From NCBI GenBank assembly GCA_022828145.1, contig JAJEJA010000088.1, positions 1 to 40,099 of the forward strand: DNA of 40,099 nt, given 5' to 3'. Numbering within the stretch: the stretch's first letter is position 1; each line of letters begins with the position of its first letter. Position numbers and translations under genes: made by a program. This document shows positions 25,688 to 34,070 of this stretch, piece after piece. The notes under the pieces were generated by a model, which was given only the letters and a program-made list of their open reading frames with translations, had not been told where the DNA came from and did no database searches. Source of the stretch: Candidatus Poribacteria bacterium (GTDB taxonomy: Bacteria > Poribacteria > WGA-4E > WGA-3G).

Positions 25688-27703
25688 CTAATGTGAGTGT
25701 CCTGCGTGCGGGTCAATCACGACTGCTGAACCCGCTGCAGCTCTCATCAGTTGATGCATGCCCTGTATCACGACCTTCTCACCTGCTAACAATCCTTCTT
25801 TGATTTCAATATGCTGATCATCCTTCACACCCACCTCGACTTCATGTTTAACATAAGTGTTACCAGATTCAACAAATACAATCTGTGTTGCGCCGTCTTC
25901 AAGTACAGCATTTAACGGTACACTTAAGACATCGTCCAATTCTTCTATCACAAAGGTCTGTTCTGCAAACATACCGGGTTTCAGATGGTGTTCAGAATTA
26001 CCTACCTCTGTCCAGATAGACACTGTGCGTTTTTCTGGGTTAACGATGGCAGAAATTTGGGAAATCTTACCTGTGAAAAACTTTTCTGGATAAGCAGGGG
26101 TACGAATTCGCGCAACACTACCGACCTGCCATTTGTCAGCGACTACTGCAAGCGTGTCTTCATAAACCTCACTTTCAACCCAGACAACATCCGTATCAAG
26201 TATTGAATATAGAGAATTACTCTTATCTACAGTTGCACCAAGCGTTACATCCTGCTTAATAATCTGGCCGGCAGCTGGGGCGGTGACGTAGAATTGGGAT
26301 TGTTGTTTTCCTGATTCTATGATTTCATCTATCTCTTTCGCTGTCATACCGTAAACTTGAAGCTGACTTCTCACCTTCGCTAATTGAATAGCAGCGTTAC
26401 GTTGGGATTCTTCTATTTGCAGTAATGCCTCTAACGTCTCTGAACTTGTCATGAATGGAGCATATTCTTCGATGAGTTCTTCAGTGGATAATTCATCAAA
26501 CGATTCAATTTTACGTGTCTTAGAGAGGGTTTCCATCTGAATTGCAGTCATACCGACCGCTAAAGCCCGGTGTTTGTTTGCTTCAACCCGAATATCAGCA
26601 GACTTGTAGGCTGATTCGGCATCTACGAGCTCTGCTGCTTCATCTATCAGCGTGACATATTTCAGAACGTCCTTATCTTTACTGGAAGACGATTTATCCG
26701 ACATCTTGCTCTCAGAATTCAGTAAGGTCATAATCGGTGTAGACCCATCATCACTCAGAATCTTACTAACCGTCTCTTCACTGACACCCAGTAGATGCAA
26801 TTGGCGTTTCGTACCTGTAAAAACGTTAGTTGCTTTTATGTATTCCGCTTGCTTTGTAATGAGTTCTTTCTGTGCAGAAAAACGCAAATCCGTTAGAGAT
26901 TTAATCCGTTTAAGGGTATCCTCAAGCAAATTGCGTTCTACATGAGATTTCACTAATTCAACACGCATCTGTTCAAGGGCAGATATTGTCTTAGCGATGG
27001 CAATTGACCGATGCTTTTGATATGCGTTTTTCAGCTCCTGTAGCTCGTTCAAAGACTGTAAAAAGTCAATTTGGCGTGTCTGTAGTTCCAAACGTATCTG
27101 TTTGGCAAAAACTGATTTCTGTTTTACTGATGTAGCATTCAACGATTTCTGTTGATGTGCTGCTTCAATCAGATTAATAACTGCCAATTGCAAGTCTATA
27201 CTCTCCAATTCAAGCAATACATCCCCTTTCTTCACTGTGTCACCGAGATTGAAATGAATATGTTTGACAATCCCGCCAATTCTTGGGGTGACAATTGCTC
27301 GTTTACCGGGATGTGAAATGATATTTCCCGTAACTTGGACTACCTTACCAATAGTTCGAATGCCTACGTCGGCAGTTTTTAAACCGATGTTAGCCTTTGC
27401 TTTATCCGTAAGCGTCACACTATTTTCTGCGGCGTGATCATGATCATCGTGTTCATCGTGTTCATCGTGTTCATCACCCTCATCGTGTTCATCGTGTTCA
27501 TCACCCTCATCGTGTTCATCACCCTCATCGTGTTCATCACCCTCATCGTGTTCATCATGTTCATCATGTTCATCTATTTCACTATCAGTTTGTTCATCAG
27601 CTGCGCTGACAAATTCTATTGTTGAGTTTAACAAGAACAGACCATTTGAAGCAAACACACAGATTACTAAAACAGATACTGTTAAATGTATGTAACGTTT
27701 CAT
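25688..27703 (-). CDS. CzcB/CusB-type periplasmic adaptor with His/Asp/Glu-rich repeats
   Basis: About 671 residues, long for a membrane-fusion protein. An N-terminal hydrophobic signal or anchor (LTVSVLVICVFASNGLFLL) is followed by a stretch of about 48 residues (43-90) made of EHDEGDEHDE-type repeats, a likely metal-chelating tail. The lipoyl-like halves (TPRIGGIVKHIHFNLGDTVKKGD and TAPAAGQIIKQDVTLGATV, both read in pieces) flank a long alpha-hairpin. The C-terminal beta domain ends in VVIDPHAGHSH, another His cluster. ATG 27703 is chosen over 27733 because AAGGAGGA sits 4-5 nt before it. It lies second in the czcCBA-like operon, 45 bp after the channel gene. Confidence 0.93.
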   Translation of the reverse strand: MKRYIHLTVSVLVICVFASNGLFLLNSTIEFVSAADEQTDSEIDEHDEHDEHDEGDEHDEGDEHDEGDEHDEHDEGDEHDEHDEHDDHDHAAENSVTLTDKAKANIGLKTADVGIRTIGKVVQVTGNIISHPGKRAIVTPRIGGIVKHIHFNLGDTVKKGDVLLELESIDLQLAVINLIEAAHQQKSLNATSVKQKSVFAKQIRLELQTRQIDFLQSLNELQELKNAYQKHRSIAIAKTISALEQMRVELVKSHVERNLLEDTLKRIKSLTDLRFSAQKELITKQAEYIKATNVFTGTKRQLHLLGVSEETVSKILSDDGSTPIMTLLNSESKMSDKSSSSKDKDVLKYVTLIDEAAELVDAESAYKSADIRVEANKHRALAVGMTAIQMETLSKTRKIESFDELSTEELIEEYAPFMTSSETLEALLQIEESQRNAAIQLAKVRSQLQVYGMTAKEIDEIIESGKQQSQFYVTAPAAGQIIKQDVTLGATVDKSNSLYSILDTDVVWVESEVYEDTLAVVADKWQVGSVARIRTPAYPEKFFTGKISQISAIVNPEKRTVSIWTEVGNSEHHLKPGMFAEQTFVIEELDDVLSVPLNAVLEDGATQIVFVESGNTYVKHEVEVGVKDDQHIEIKEGLLAGEKVVIQGMHQLMRAAAGSAVVIDPHAGHSH
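27434..27577 (-). repeat. Short tandem repeats encoding an EHDEGDEHDE metal-binding tract
   Basis: On the plus strand, TGTTCATCG and ACCCTCATCG units alternate in tandem with a 9-bp basic period. They encode repeating His-Asp-Glu triplets in the CzcB-like adaptor. Near-identical units at DNA level point to recent slippage, so the tract length may vary between strains. Confidence 0.85.
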
Positions 27704-27748
27704 TTTATCCTCCTTAATGATTGGTACAGGCAATCAGTGCCATCACAC

Positions 27749-28993
27749 CTATGGCACTAACGCAATAGGCGTACCGATAGCTGATTCAAGTTCAGCAATG
27801 GATTTATGATATGATTCAAGTACATCAAGATAGGCAAAACGCGCTTTGACGAATTCGGTCTGCAAGAGTAGCACTTCTAATAGTTGCACCTCACCTAATT
27901 CGTAAGCAGCACGTGTAAGCGTTAAATTTTCATTGAGTAGTTTCAGCAGATCACCTTCATAAAACTGAAGTGTTTTTTTGGTTGCAGTCAGTGTAATATA
28001 TGCTGCGATGACTTCGCTGGTAATTTGTTTCTCAGCATTAGTTATGTCTGCAGCATCAACTTGTAATTGTGCCTTTGCAGCTTCTATCTCAGCGCGATTT
28101 CTATCAAATATAGGTAGCTGTAGCGAGAGTTTCACACCATATCCCGTATGACCAAGACTACGTTCGGCACTACCCCCTATTGTCAAGTCAGGTAAGTTGG
28201 CACTCTTTGCAAGGCGATACGTTTTTTCTGTGAGTTGGACATCTAAACGGCGGGACATTAAGTCCGCACGATTGGCAAGCGCGTGCACCTTCAACCCCTC
28301 AAGTTCCAATGCTTTAGATGGTTTTTCTGGTATCATAGCACTTACAATCGGTTTTGCATCAAGTGGTGCTCCCATCAAACCGTTCAATCTAAGCTGCGCT
28401 AACAGCAAATTACTTTCTAAAGTTTTTGTCTCCCGAATTGCTGTTTGCAGTTGAATATTCGCAAGTGAAACCTGTGTAACTGATATATCTCCTGTTTCAT
28501 ACTGCAGCCTTGCCATGTTTAGCATCTGTTGATTGTGTTTAACAATCTCCTCTGCTAACTTGACCTTCTCTTGAAGAATCATCAGTTCATAAAAGGCAAG
28601 TTTTACGGATTTGGTCAGTTCTTGTGATTCATGTGTGAGTTCCAGATTAACTTTGTCAAGATTCATCTCGGCTATTCTTCTTCTATGACGCCGTTGTCCG
28701 CCTATTTCAAAAGACTTCGTCATTTCAACAATCTGTTCACCGTGTATACCGCTAATATATTCAGATTCAAATTCAGGATTGCTAAATATTGCCATTCCCT
28801 CAAGTTGTGCTTTTGAAACTTTAATTCTCTCTTTAATCACATTGAGTGCAGGGTTTTTGTTTATCGCTGTCTCAATGGCGGTGTCAAGTTTTAGTTCTTC
28901 ATTTATGTCGGCGAGGACATAAGATGTTAAGAAATTAAATGTAAAAAGGCATATCCAGATCATTTGGCAGATAACGCTCAATTTAATTCTCAT
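27749..28993 (-). CDS. CzcC/TolC-type outer-membrane efflux channel
   Basis: About 414 residues. An N-terminal signal peptide (LSVICQMIWICLFTFNFL) precedes two OEP repeats typical of TolC-like channels, visible as LDTAIETAINKNPALNVIKE, LQYETGDISVTQVSLANIQL and later LTRAAYELGEVQLLEVLL. Such trimers form the outer-membrane exit duct for the RND pump. ATG 28993 is preferred over ATG 29011, because GAGGAG, which looks like the ribosome site, lies 10 nt before 28993 and would be coding if 29011 were used. It is the first of the three efflux genes. Confidence 0.92.
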   Translation of the reverse strand: MRIKLSVICQMIWICLFTFNFLTSYVLADINEELKLDTAIETAINKNPALNVIKERIKVSKAQLEGMAIFSNPEFESEYISGIHGEQIVEMTKSFEIGGQRRHRRRIAEMNLDKVNLELTHESQELTKSVKLAFYELMILQEKVKLAEEIVKHNQQMLNMARLQYETGDISVTQVSLANIQLQTAIRETKTLESNLLLAQLRLNGLMGAPLDAKPIVSAMIPEKPSKALELEGLKVHALANRADLMSRRLDVQLTEKTYRLAKSANLPDLTIGGSAERSLGHTGYGVKLSLQLPIFDRNRAEIEAAKAQLQVDAADITNAEKQITSEVIAAYITLTATKKTLQFYEGDLLKLLNENLTLTRAAYELGEVQLLEVLLLQTEFVKARFAYLDVLESYHKSIAELESAIGTPIALVP

Positions 28994-29252
28994 AAGTATT
29001 CTGCTCCTCATTCATTAGATGTTCAATTTAATTTACTTTGCCTTAGTCTACAATCAAACTTTTTGTAAATAACCTAAGTTGCTATCTAAGTGGTTTATTC
29101 GGTAAGTTTTGTGTTTTGAATTCCGTAAATCCACCCTCCCTTTATCTCCGCAAGTGAGGAAGGGGACTTTTGAACCTATAACGTAACGTCAGCTTGATTA
29201 ATCATTTCGGTTGCGTTCGCTTACGCCATTTTCGTATCTAGGAGGCGTGCAT

Positions 29253-29309
29253 TGTAGCACAAACTTTCAGTTTGTGGCACATTTTCGCAAACTGAAAGTT
29301 TGCGCTACA
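29253..29309. repeat. Inverted repeat CAAACTTTCAGTTTG element
   Basis: TGTAGC-x-CAAACTTTCAGTTTG at 29253-29274 is answered by CAAACTGAAAGTTTG-x-GCTACA at 29288-29309, a near-perfect 22-bp inverted repeat with a 13-bp loop. It resembles the small palindromic elements common in many bacteria. It sits in the 458-bp stretch 28994-29451 between the small Cys/His gene and the efflux operon, in which I see no gene and no convincing promoter. Confidence 0.75.
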
Positions 29310-29451
29310 TTTATCAAATTCACATTATAACGTAGGTTTGTATAGGGTAAATGTTTAGCGAGCAAACCACTTACATAATATCTAATTGCAATATATTGAT
29401 TATCTACGTTCTGTTTTTTGTTGAAGGAATTCTTTACGGAAAATGGTAGGA

Positions 29452-29877
29452 TTAAATCAGCAGCGTAACGGTTCGAAGGGATTTAAGCGTAGGGTCTATC
29501 AAAGGGGGAATGCGGGTTAACGATTTAGTATTCGGAATCGCAGAAACATTCGCTTCAAGTGGGATCGGTGAGATGATAGATATAAGGGTGGAAAGGATCG
29601 GTTTCTTTGCATCTATAATAATTGCTGTTTCGGTGTTTATACAAGCAAAAATCGGCAGATCGAGACATTCTCCACAGTGGTCTGCTTCTATAAGGTTAGG
29701 TTCATGCAAACTATTGTGGTGGCAACAACCGTGATCAATATATTCAAATTTGAAGTGTCCATCTCCACCAATACACAGTACATAGTCAGACAGCTGCATC
29801 GGTATGATGGCAGAATATACCAAGAGACATATCAACGGAAGAGTAATTTTCTGGCGTACAAATAAATTCAAGGACAT
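29452..29877 (-). CDS. Small exported Cys/His-rich protein near the metal-efflux operon
   Basis: 141 residues, no named family recognised. A hydrophobic N-terminal stretch (LPLICLLVYSAIIPM) would export it. The centre carries a dense Cys/His pattern: LCIGGDGHFKFEYIDHGCC, HH and then DHCGECLDLPIFAC. Such a pattern fits metal binding in the periplasm. Genes of this look are often found upstream of CzcCBA-type pumps, and here the efflux genes follow on the same strand after 458 bp. The C-terminal third lacks Cys and His. I chose ATG 29877 (GGTGA about 7 nt upstream) rather than TTG 29883. A role as metal chaperone or sensor is inference. Confidence 0.65.
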   Translation of the reverse strand: MSLNLFVRQKITLPLICLLVYSAIIPMQLSDYVLCIGGDGHFKFEYIDHGCCHHNSLHEPNLIEADHCGECLDLPIFACINTETAIIIDAKKPILSTLISIISPIPLEANVSAIPNTKSLTRIPPLIDPTLKSLRTVTLLI

Positions 29878-29992
29878 TTTCAATTCACCAAATGGATTGG
29901 TACAGGATTGCCATTATTATTTCTTGCGAAATCCTAATTAATATTTATAGTTTACCAGATTCTGGCAAGTATGTCAAGCAAAAGAAAGATGT

Positions 29993-30142
29993 GTGTGTAA
30001 AGTTTTTGCACTCTATTTGTCTGAACCAGGATTTCCAGGATAAGAGGTTTCTTGTGCTATCAGATGGATAGGGTGGAATGCATCCTTTGTCTGAACCATG
30101 TTTTTCAGGATTATAGGATTTCCAGGATAAGAGGTTTAAGGT
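29993..30142. repeat. Dispersed TCTGAACCAGGATTTCCAGGAT repeat with GTGTGTAAAG end
   Basis: GTGTGTAAAGTTTTTG (29993-30008) is followed by TCTGAACCAGGATTTCCAGG and, 70 bp later, by a second copy (TCTGAACCATGTTTTTCAGG), each ending in GGATAAGAGGTTT. The same two modules occur in the same order at 31105 and 33923. Repeats of the TCTGAACCAGGATTTTCAGG type are scattered in many bacterial genomes. The stretch 29878-30620 holds this repeat and the palindromes at 30205-30247, and no convincing gene. Confidence 0.75.
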
Positions 30143-30204
30143 GACGTTGCGTTAATCGCATTTAGTGGGAAAATCCTGTAATTTCGTAGTGTGTCTCCTT
30201 TCAA

Positions 30205-30247
30205 AATCGTACCATATGGTACGAAATTTCGTACCGTGGTACGATTT
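30205..30247. repeat. Nested GGTACGAAATTTCGTACC palindrome cluster
   Basis: Two perfect 18-bp palindromes overlap: TCGTACCATATGGTACGA and GGTACGAAATTTCGTACC, followed by an imperfect third (CGTACCGTGGTACG). The whole 43 bp is close to one large palindrome, AAATCGTACC...GGTACGATTT. A further TGGTACGAAATTC half-copy is at about 30329. It could be an array of binding sites for a dimeric regulator or a cruciform element. Confidence 0.6.
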
Positions 30248-30537
30248 AGTACATTGGCTTTGGCGTTAGTTACAGTAGGGTTTTGTAGCGTGTTTTTTGA
30301 TAGAGTTAAATTTTTTAAATTCCTAATTGGTACGAAATTCTCTGCATGTTGAAATATGGATGAAAATATTGCATTTTTTCTGATATAATGATTATTTGTG
30401 GACATTTCATAGAATAGCATTGTAAGCACCGTTTTAAATAAACTTTTGGTTATTCATTTAATAACTTATATTGTATTGTAACATATATAAATACAGAAAT
30501 CAAGTTAAAATTAAGGAAAAATGATTTTTTTCATTTT

Positions 30538-30620
30538 TTGCTTGAAGCAATTATCGCTTTAGCAGAGCTCAGAGGCAAAACAATAGATGAGATTATTGCA
30601 GAGGTCGGAGTAAAAAGGTA
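30538..30620 (+). pseudogene. Short C-terminal gene remnant
   Basis: The frame ending at TAG 30618-30620 reads ALAELRGKTIDEIIAEVGVKR with no ATG upstream, only a TTG at 30538 and no ribosome site. It looks like the tail of a lost gene, and the next gene starts at the adjoining GTG 30621. I do not recognise the family. Confidence 0.35.
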
Positions 30621-30878
30621 GTGAATACAAAAAAGATAAAAGCGACATACAGAAATGGCGTAATTGAACCGTTAAATAAGATTAACCTTCCTGAAGGACA
30701 AGAGATTGAGATCGAACTCAGACTCCCCTCAAAAGGTTCTCATGTGCTTTCGCGCGAAGCAAAAAAAGAATTGATCCACAAGATGAACGGTTCAATGAAA
30801 GGAACATGGGGAAGCACCGTTGAAGAAATTGACGCTTATATCAAGTCAGAAAGACAATCATGGGATCGCGAATTTTAG
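30621..30878 (+). CDS. Antitoxin of the AF2212/DUF104 family
   Basis: 85 residues. The N terminus IKATYRNGVIEPLNKINLPEG followed by EIEIEL is the typical DUF104 (AF2212-like antitoxin) start, usually paired with a PIN-domain toxin downstream. The rest is charged and helical. The start is GTG 30621, directly after the stop of a preceding remnant. A PIN-domain start overlaps its 3' end (ATG 30860), as in intact pairs, but that toxin is truncated. This is therefore an orphan antitoxin. Confidence 0.78.
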   Translation: MNTKKIKATYRNGVIEPLNKINLPEGQEIEIELRLPSKGSHVLSREAKKELIHKMNGSMKGTWGSTVEEIDAYIKSERQSWDREF

Positions 30879-31009
30879 ATTTCACTGTAGCAAACTCACA
30901 CATCGCATCCGTGTTGTTGGACTCCTCTGTTCTTATATACTATCTTGAAGGGGTTAAGCCTTACAATACATATACGTCCACTACCTCACCGTGCCCTACC
31001 AACCCTTGA
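30860..31009 (+). pseudogene. Truncated PIN-domain (VapC-like) toxin
   Basis: ATG 30860 overlaps the antitoxin gene by 19 bp. The first 33 residues include VLLDSSVLIYYLEGVKPY, the first strand of a PIN domain with its catalytic Asp. After about 30960 homology switches to methyltransferase DNA read in a wrong frame, and a stop appears at 31007. Only the N terminus of the toxin remains, so it should be inactive. Intact PIN toxins are about 130-140 residues and cleave RNA. Confidence 0.65.
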
Positions 31010-31104
31010 AACTGACGAAACCCGATCCTGCAACGCCAACTGTAGAAGATGATAACCTCATTATCCACAGCGATAACCTGCACGTTCTGAAGGCGTTAGT
31101 TTAC
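30962..31104 (+). pseudogene. Truncated duplicate of the 5' end of the type III methyltransferase gene
   Basis: The DNA is closely similar to about 32249-32391, the 5' part of the intact mod gene. In the matching frame it reads YVHYLTVPYQP and DNLIIHSDNLHVLKALV, against YAHHLTVPYRP and DNLIIHGDNLHALKALL in the intact gene. One base is lost near 31003 and another gained about 45 bp later. Homology stops at 31104, exactly where the repeat end GGGTGTGTAAAG begins. Confidence 0.8.
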
Positions 31105-31495
31105 GGGTGTGTAAAGTTTCTGTCACTTTATCTGTCTGAATCGCGGATTACGCGGATTACGCGGAAGGGGTTTCTTGTGCATGTCAAGTTTACTTTCGCA
31201 AGTTGGCTTTGATTTTAGCAGAACCCCATAGGTGTCAATTTAGTACAGAAAAGGGTAATGAAGGATGAATGTGTTTGGAGAAAGAAGCACAATCAAGGAT
31301 GAATGTGCTACAGGCCTGGTCATGGGAATTGTTAAATTGATGATTATAGGGAGTTTTTAGCAAAACCCTCTTTTTCTGTGTTCTCTGTGTTTTCCGCGCC
31401 TTCCGCGATTCTGACGCGTAATCTGTCTGAATCTCGAAAAGCACGGAGGAGGCAGATATGCTCCTGAATCTTCTGGGCAAAAACTTTACACACCC
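31105..31495. mobile_element. MITE-like element with GGGTGTGTAAAGTTT terminal inverted repeats, 391 bp
   Basis: The left end GGGTGTGTAAAGTTTCTG and the right end, GGGTGTGTAAAGTTTTTG on the other strand, match at 17 of 18 bases. Inside are TGTCTGAATCGCGGATTACG and, near the right end, an opposite set (CCGCGATTCTGACGCG, CTGTCTGAATCTCG). At 31264-31308 there is a degenerate copy of the 30-bp repeats from the left edge of the window (AAAGAAGCACAATC, GAATGTGCTACA). No transposase is encoded, so a source element elsewhere would be needed. It interrupts the methyltransferase remnant. Confidence 0.7.
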
Positions 31496-31503
31496 TTTTA
31501 AGG

Positions 31504-31532
31504 TTGACAATTGGAATATTAGCGTGTATAAT
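31504..31532 (+). promoter_or_regulatory. Consensus promoter upstream of hicBA
   Basis: TTGACA (31504-31509) and TATAAT (31527-31532) are perfect boxes with the ideal 17-bp spacer, 9 bp outside the right end of the MITE-like element. Transcription would begin near 31539, leaving a leader of about 180 nt before the next gene. The flanking sequence (AAGGTTGACAATTGG, TATAATTTA) is related to that upstream of the 34118 gene. Confidence 0.8.
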
Positions 31533-31716
31533 TTAGAAAATCGCCAATTGAAGAAATTGACAGTAACTGTGAAGAATAAGCCACTATAGATATGGGTTCA
31601 CAATCATACAAGTTACGTTATTATATTTCTTAGGCAAGACGCTGATTACTTGCTTAGGATTATTTGATATCCAGAAACCAAATAACGCTAAGCCGATTTA
31701 ACAATAGGAGATTGTT

Positions 31717-31929
31717 ATGCAAGCGTACTATACTGCACAGATACAACGCCGCGGTGAGTGGTGGATCGGTTGGATACAAGAAGTATCCGGAGTCACTTGT
31801 CAAGAAAAGACACGAGAAGAATTGCTTGAAACACTGAAGATCACACTTCTCGAAGTCTTAGAATATGACTCGCAGGAAGCAGTTCGCCGAGCCGAAAGCG
31901 AGTATGAGGAAGTAAAAATTGCTGTATGA
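31717..31929 (+). CDS. hicB: HicB-family antitoxin
   Basis: 70 residues. The short HicB fold is visible as YYTAQIQRRGEWWIGWIQEV followed by GVTCQEKTREELLETLKITL, and the C-terminal part is acidic. HicB proteins neutralise HicA and often repress their own operon. AGGAG is a few bases before ATG 31717. Its stop overlaps the start of hicA (ATGA at 31926), so the order is antitoxin first. A consensus promoter lies about 180 bp upstream. Confidence 0.85.
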   Translation: MQAYYTAQIQRRGEWWIGWIQEVSGVTCQEKTREELLETLKITLLEVLEYDSQEAVRRAESEYEEVKIAV

Positions 31930-32111
31930 AACGTGTACAGTTGATCAAGCATCTCAAAAAGCACGGATGCATTTTGATTCGAGAAGGCAAAAGGCATGCA
32001 TTGTGGGGTAATCCGGAAATAGACACTCGTACTGCGGTGCCAAGGCACACTGAAATTGACAATGTACTTGCCAGAGAAATCTGTAAACAGTTAGAAATTC
32101 CACGTGCATAA
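31926..32111 (+). CDS. hicA: HicA-family mRNA interferase toxin
   Basis: 61 residues, the normal size of HicA, a double-stranded-RNA-binding-like fold that cleaves mRNA. The typical parts are KRVQLIKHLKKHGCILIREG, KRHALWGNP with the catalytic His region, and AVPRHTEIDNVLAREICKQL. It starts inside the hicB stop (ATGA), which indicates coupled translation. The pair seems intact, in contrast to the broken PIN pair 1 kb upstream, and lies directly before the restriction-modification genes, where it may stabilise the locus. Confidence 0.88.
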   Translation: MKRVQLIKHLKKHGCILIREGKRHALWGNPEIDTRTAVPRHTEIDNVLAREICKQLEIPRA

Positions 32112-32116
32112 TTTAC

Positions 32117-32147
32117 TGACCTCACCGATTGTATAACGGTGAGGTCA
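32117..32147 (+). terminator. Intrinsic terminator after hicBA
   Basis: TGACCTCACCG (32117-32127) and CGGTGAGGTCA (32137-32147) form a perfect 11-bp stem with a 9-nt loop, followed by ATATTTTATC. It begins 6 bp after the hicA stop and would separate the TA transcript from the methyltransferase gene. Confidence 0.75.
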
Positions 32148-32221
32148 ATATTTTATCAACGTTTATTTAGTGTGAAAATAATTTTAGCAATACATTCTCG
32201 TGCGACTGAAAAGGATCTCCC

Positions 32222-33835
32222 ATGCCAACATTGGAATTCAAAGGAAAACAACACATCTACGCCCACCACCTCACCGTCCCCTACCGACCTCTTGAAACTG
32301 ACGAAAGCCGCTCCTGCAACCCGACCAGTGAAAACGATAACCTAATAATCCACGGTGACAACCTGCATGCCTTAAAAGCATTACTGCCATGCTATAAAAA
32401 TCGTGTTAAGTGTATCTATATTGATCCGCCCTACAACACTGGTAACGAAGGATGGATTTACAACGACAACGTGAACAGTCCGCTGATGCAAAACTGGCTT
32501 ACAGAGAATGCCTCCGTTGACAACGAAGACCTTGAGAAACATGACAAATGGCTTTGCATGATGTGGCCGAGGTTGCACCTACTAAGAGAATTGCTTGCTG
32601 AAGATGGGGTAATCTTTATCTCTATTGATGATAATGAAGTACATCATTTGCGGATGTTGATGGATGAAATATTCTTTGAGCAGAACTTTATTGAGTCATT
32701 TGTCTGGCGATCGCGGTTAGGACGTGGAGCAACATCAAGAAACACATCAAAACTTCATGAGCATATAATCGTATATGCTAAAGACATCACATCAATAGAA
32801 TTCAGAGAAGAGGTGAGAGTTAGAGAAACAGACTCAAGAGAGAGATTAAGACAATGGGGACAAGGAGATCGGAGAGAAGATAGACCTACTATGTATTATC
32901 CTGTTCACTCATCCGAATTCGGTAATATATTTCCTATAAGACCAGACGGTACTGAAGGTCGTTGGAGAGTCGCTCAATCTACAATGCAACAACTCATTGA
33001 GAATGATTTAGTGGTTTTTGAACAGCACTCTGATGGTCGTATTGAGGCATATAGAATTATACCTGCTGGAACTGAAACGTATACAGCCTACCCATCTATG
33101 TTGAATTCTGAAATAGTTAGAACTACTGCTCATGGAAGTATTGAATTAAGAAAGATCATGAGGTCAAACCAATTCCCTTATCCTAAACCATCATTACTGA
33201 TTAAGGAGTTTATATCACTCTGCACCAAGAATGACGATATTGTCCTCGACTCCTTTGCCGGCAGTGGCACAACTGCCCACGCTGTTCTTGCCCTCAACAA
33301 AGAAGATGGTGGTAACCGTAAATTTATCCTTATTGAATGTGAAGATTATGCAGATACCATCACCTCAGAACGTGTCCGTCGCGTTATCAACGGTGTTCCC
33401 GATGCAAGTGACGATGCATTGCGCGAAGGGTTAGGCGGTTCTTTTATTTACTGCACTTTGGGTAAACCGATTGAGGTTGAAACGATGCTTACTGGAGAAG
33501 GTTTGCCCGAATTTTCAGCACTTGCCGCGAATCTATTGCTAACGAAATCTGGGAATGCTATAGGATCGGATACGTTAGATTCACAGAACAGCGATGGATT
33601 TTTTTACAACGATGACGAATATGACTACTACCTACTCTACAAACCTGACCTTGATTATCTACGTAGTGACGATGCGGTACTCAACTTGGAGCGAGCAGAA
33701 CGTATCCGCGATGTGTGCGGTGAAAATGGTAGAAAGGCGATTGTGTATGCGGCGGGGAAATACATCGGGCAACGTGAACTTACGGGGATGGGTATTATAT
33801 TTTGTCAGCTGCCGGATGCATTGCATGAGAGATAA
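32222..33835 (+). CDS. Type III restriction-modification DNA methyltransferase (Mod)
   Basis: 537 residues, a beta-class N6-adenine/N4-cytosine methyltransferase. DPPYNTGNEGW (motif IV, Asp68 region) comes before the AdoMet-binding motif LDSFAGSGTTAHAV at about residue 342. The long stretch between them, about 160-300, is the likely target-recognition domain. The N-terminal DNLIIHGDNLHALKALLP is typical of the type III Mod group. ATG 32222 is preceded by AAAGGATCT. The matching Res subunit is at 35476, but two other reading frames lie between, which is unusual. A truncated duplicate of its 5' end is at 30962-31104. Confidence 0.9.
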   Translation: MPTLEFKGKQHIYAHHLTVPYRPLETDESRSCNPTSENDNLIIHGDNLHALKALLPCYKNRVKCIYIDPPYNTGNEGWIYNDNVNSPLMQNWLTENASVDNEDLEKHDKWLCMMWPRLHLLRELLAEDGVIFISIDDNEVHHLRMLMDEIFFEQNFIESFVWRSRLGRGATSRNTSKLHEHIIVYAKDITSIEFREEVRVRETDSRERLRQWGQGDRREDRPTMYYPVHSSEFGNIFPIRPDGTEGRWRVAQSTMQQLIENDLVVFEQHSDGRIEAYRIIPAGTETYTAYPSMLNSEIVRTTAHGSIELRKIMRSNQFPYPKPSLLIKEFISLCTKNDDIVLDSFAGSGTTAHAVLALNKEDGGNRKFILIECEDYADTITSERVRRVINGVPDASDDALREGLGGSFIYCTLGKPIEVETMLTGEGLPEFSALAANLLLTKSGNAIGSDTLDSQNSDGFFYNDDEYDYYLLYKPDLDYLRSDDAVLNLERAERIRDVCGENGRKAIVYAAGKYIGQRELTGMGIIFCQLPDALHER

Positions 33836-33922
33836 GCATGCCTCAATATGATGGAATCGAAATGACAGAAAAATTAGTTTTGACTTGAAAATTATACTTT
33901 TAGATATTTTTGTTGTGAAAGA

Positions 33923-34053
33923 GTGTGTAAAGTTTTTGTCACTTGTCTGAACCAGGATTTTCAGGATAAAAGGGTTGCGGTAAAGTATCAACGGGTATGG
34001 TAGAATGCATTACAGACTTTGAAGTATACGTTTCCACAAAAATGTTACACACC
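33923..34053. mobile_element. Short MITE-like element with GTGTGTAAAG-type ends, 131 bp
   Basis: GTGTGTAAAGTTTTTGTCAC at the left end is answered, inverted, by ACAAAAATGTTACACACC at 34036-34053 (about 15 of 18 positions agree). Inside is TCTGAACCAGGATTTTCAGG followed by GGTAGAATGCATTAC. This is the same modular order as at 29993 and 31105. It sits between mod and the Rpn-like gene. Confidence 0.6.
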
Positions 34054-34070
34054 TTCAACGGATTCACAAT

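Noticed and set aside
29077..29375. Larger element bounded by TAAGTGGTTT and AAACCACTTA
   Set aside because: Only 10 bp agree and the flanking bases do not, so it may be chance.
30136..30429. 97-codon frame on the minus strand
   Set aside because: It is composed largely of the palindrome cluster and repeat DNA (including the CGTACC palindromes), with no recognisable family.
31235..31510. 91-codon frame on the minus strand
   Set aside because: It lies inside the MITE-like element and reads through its inverted repeat.
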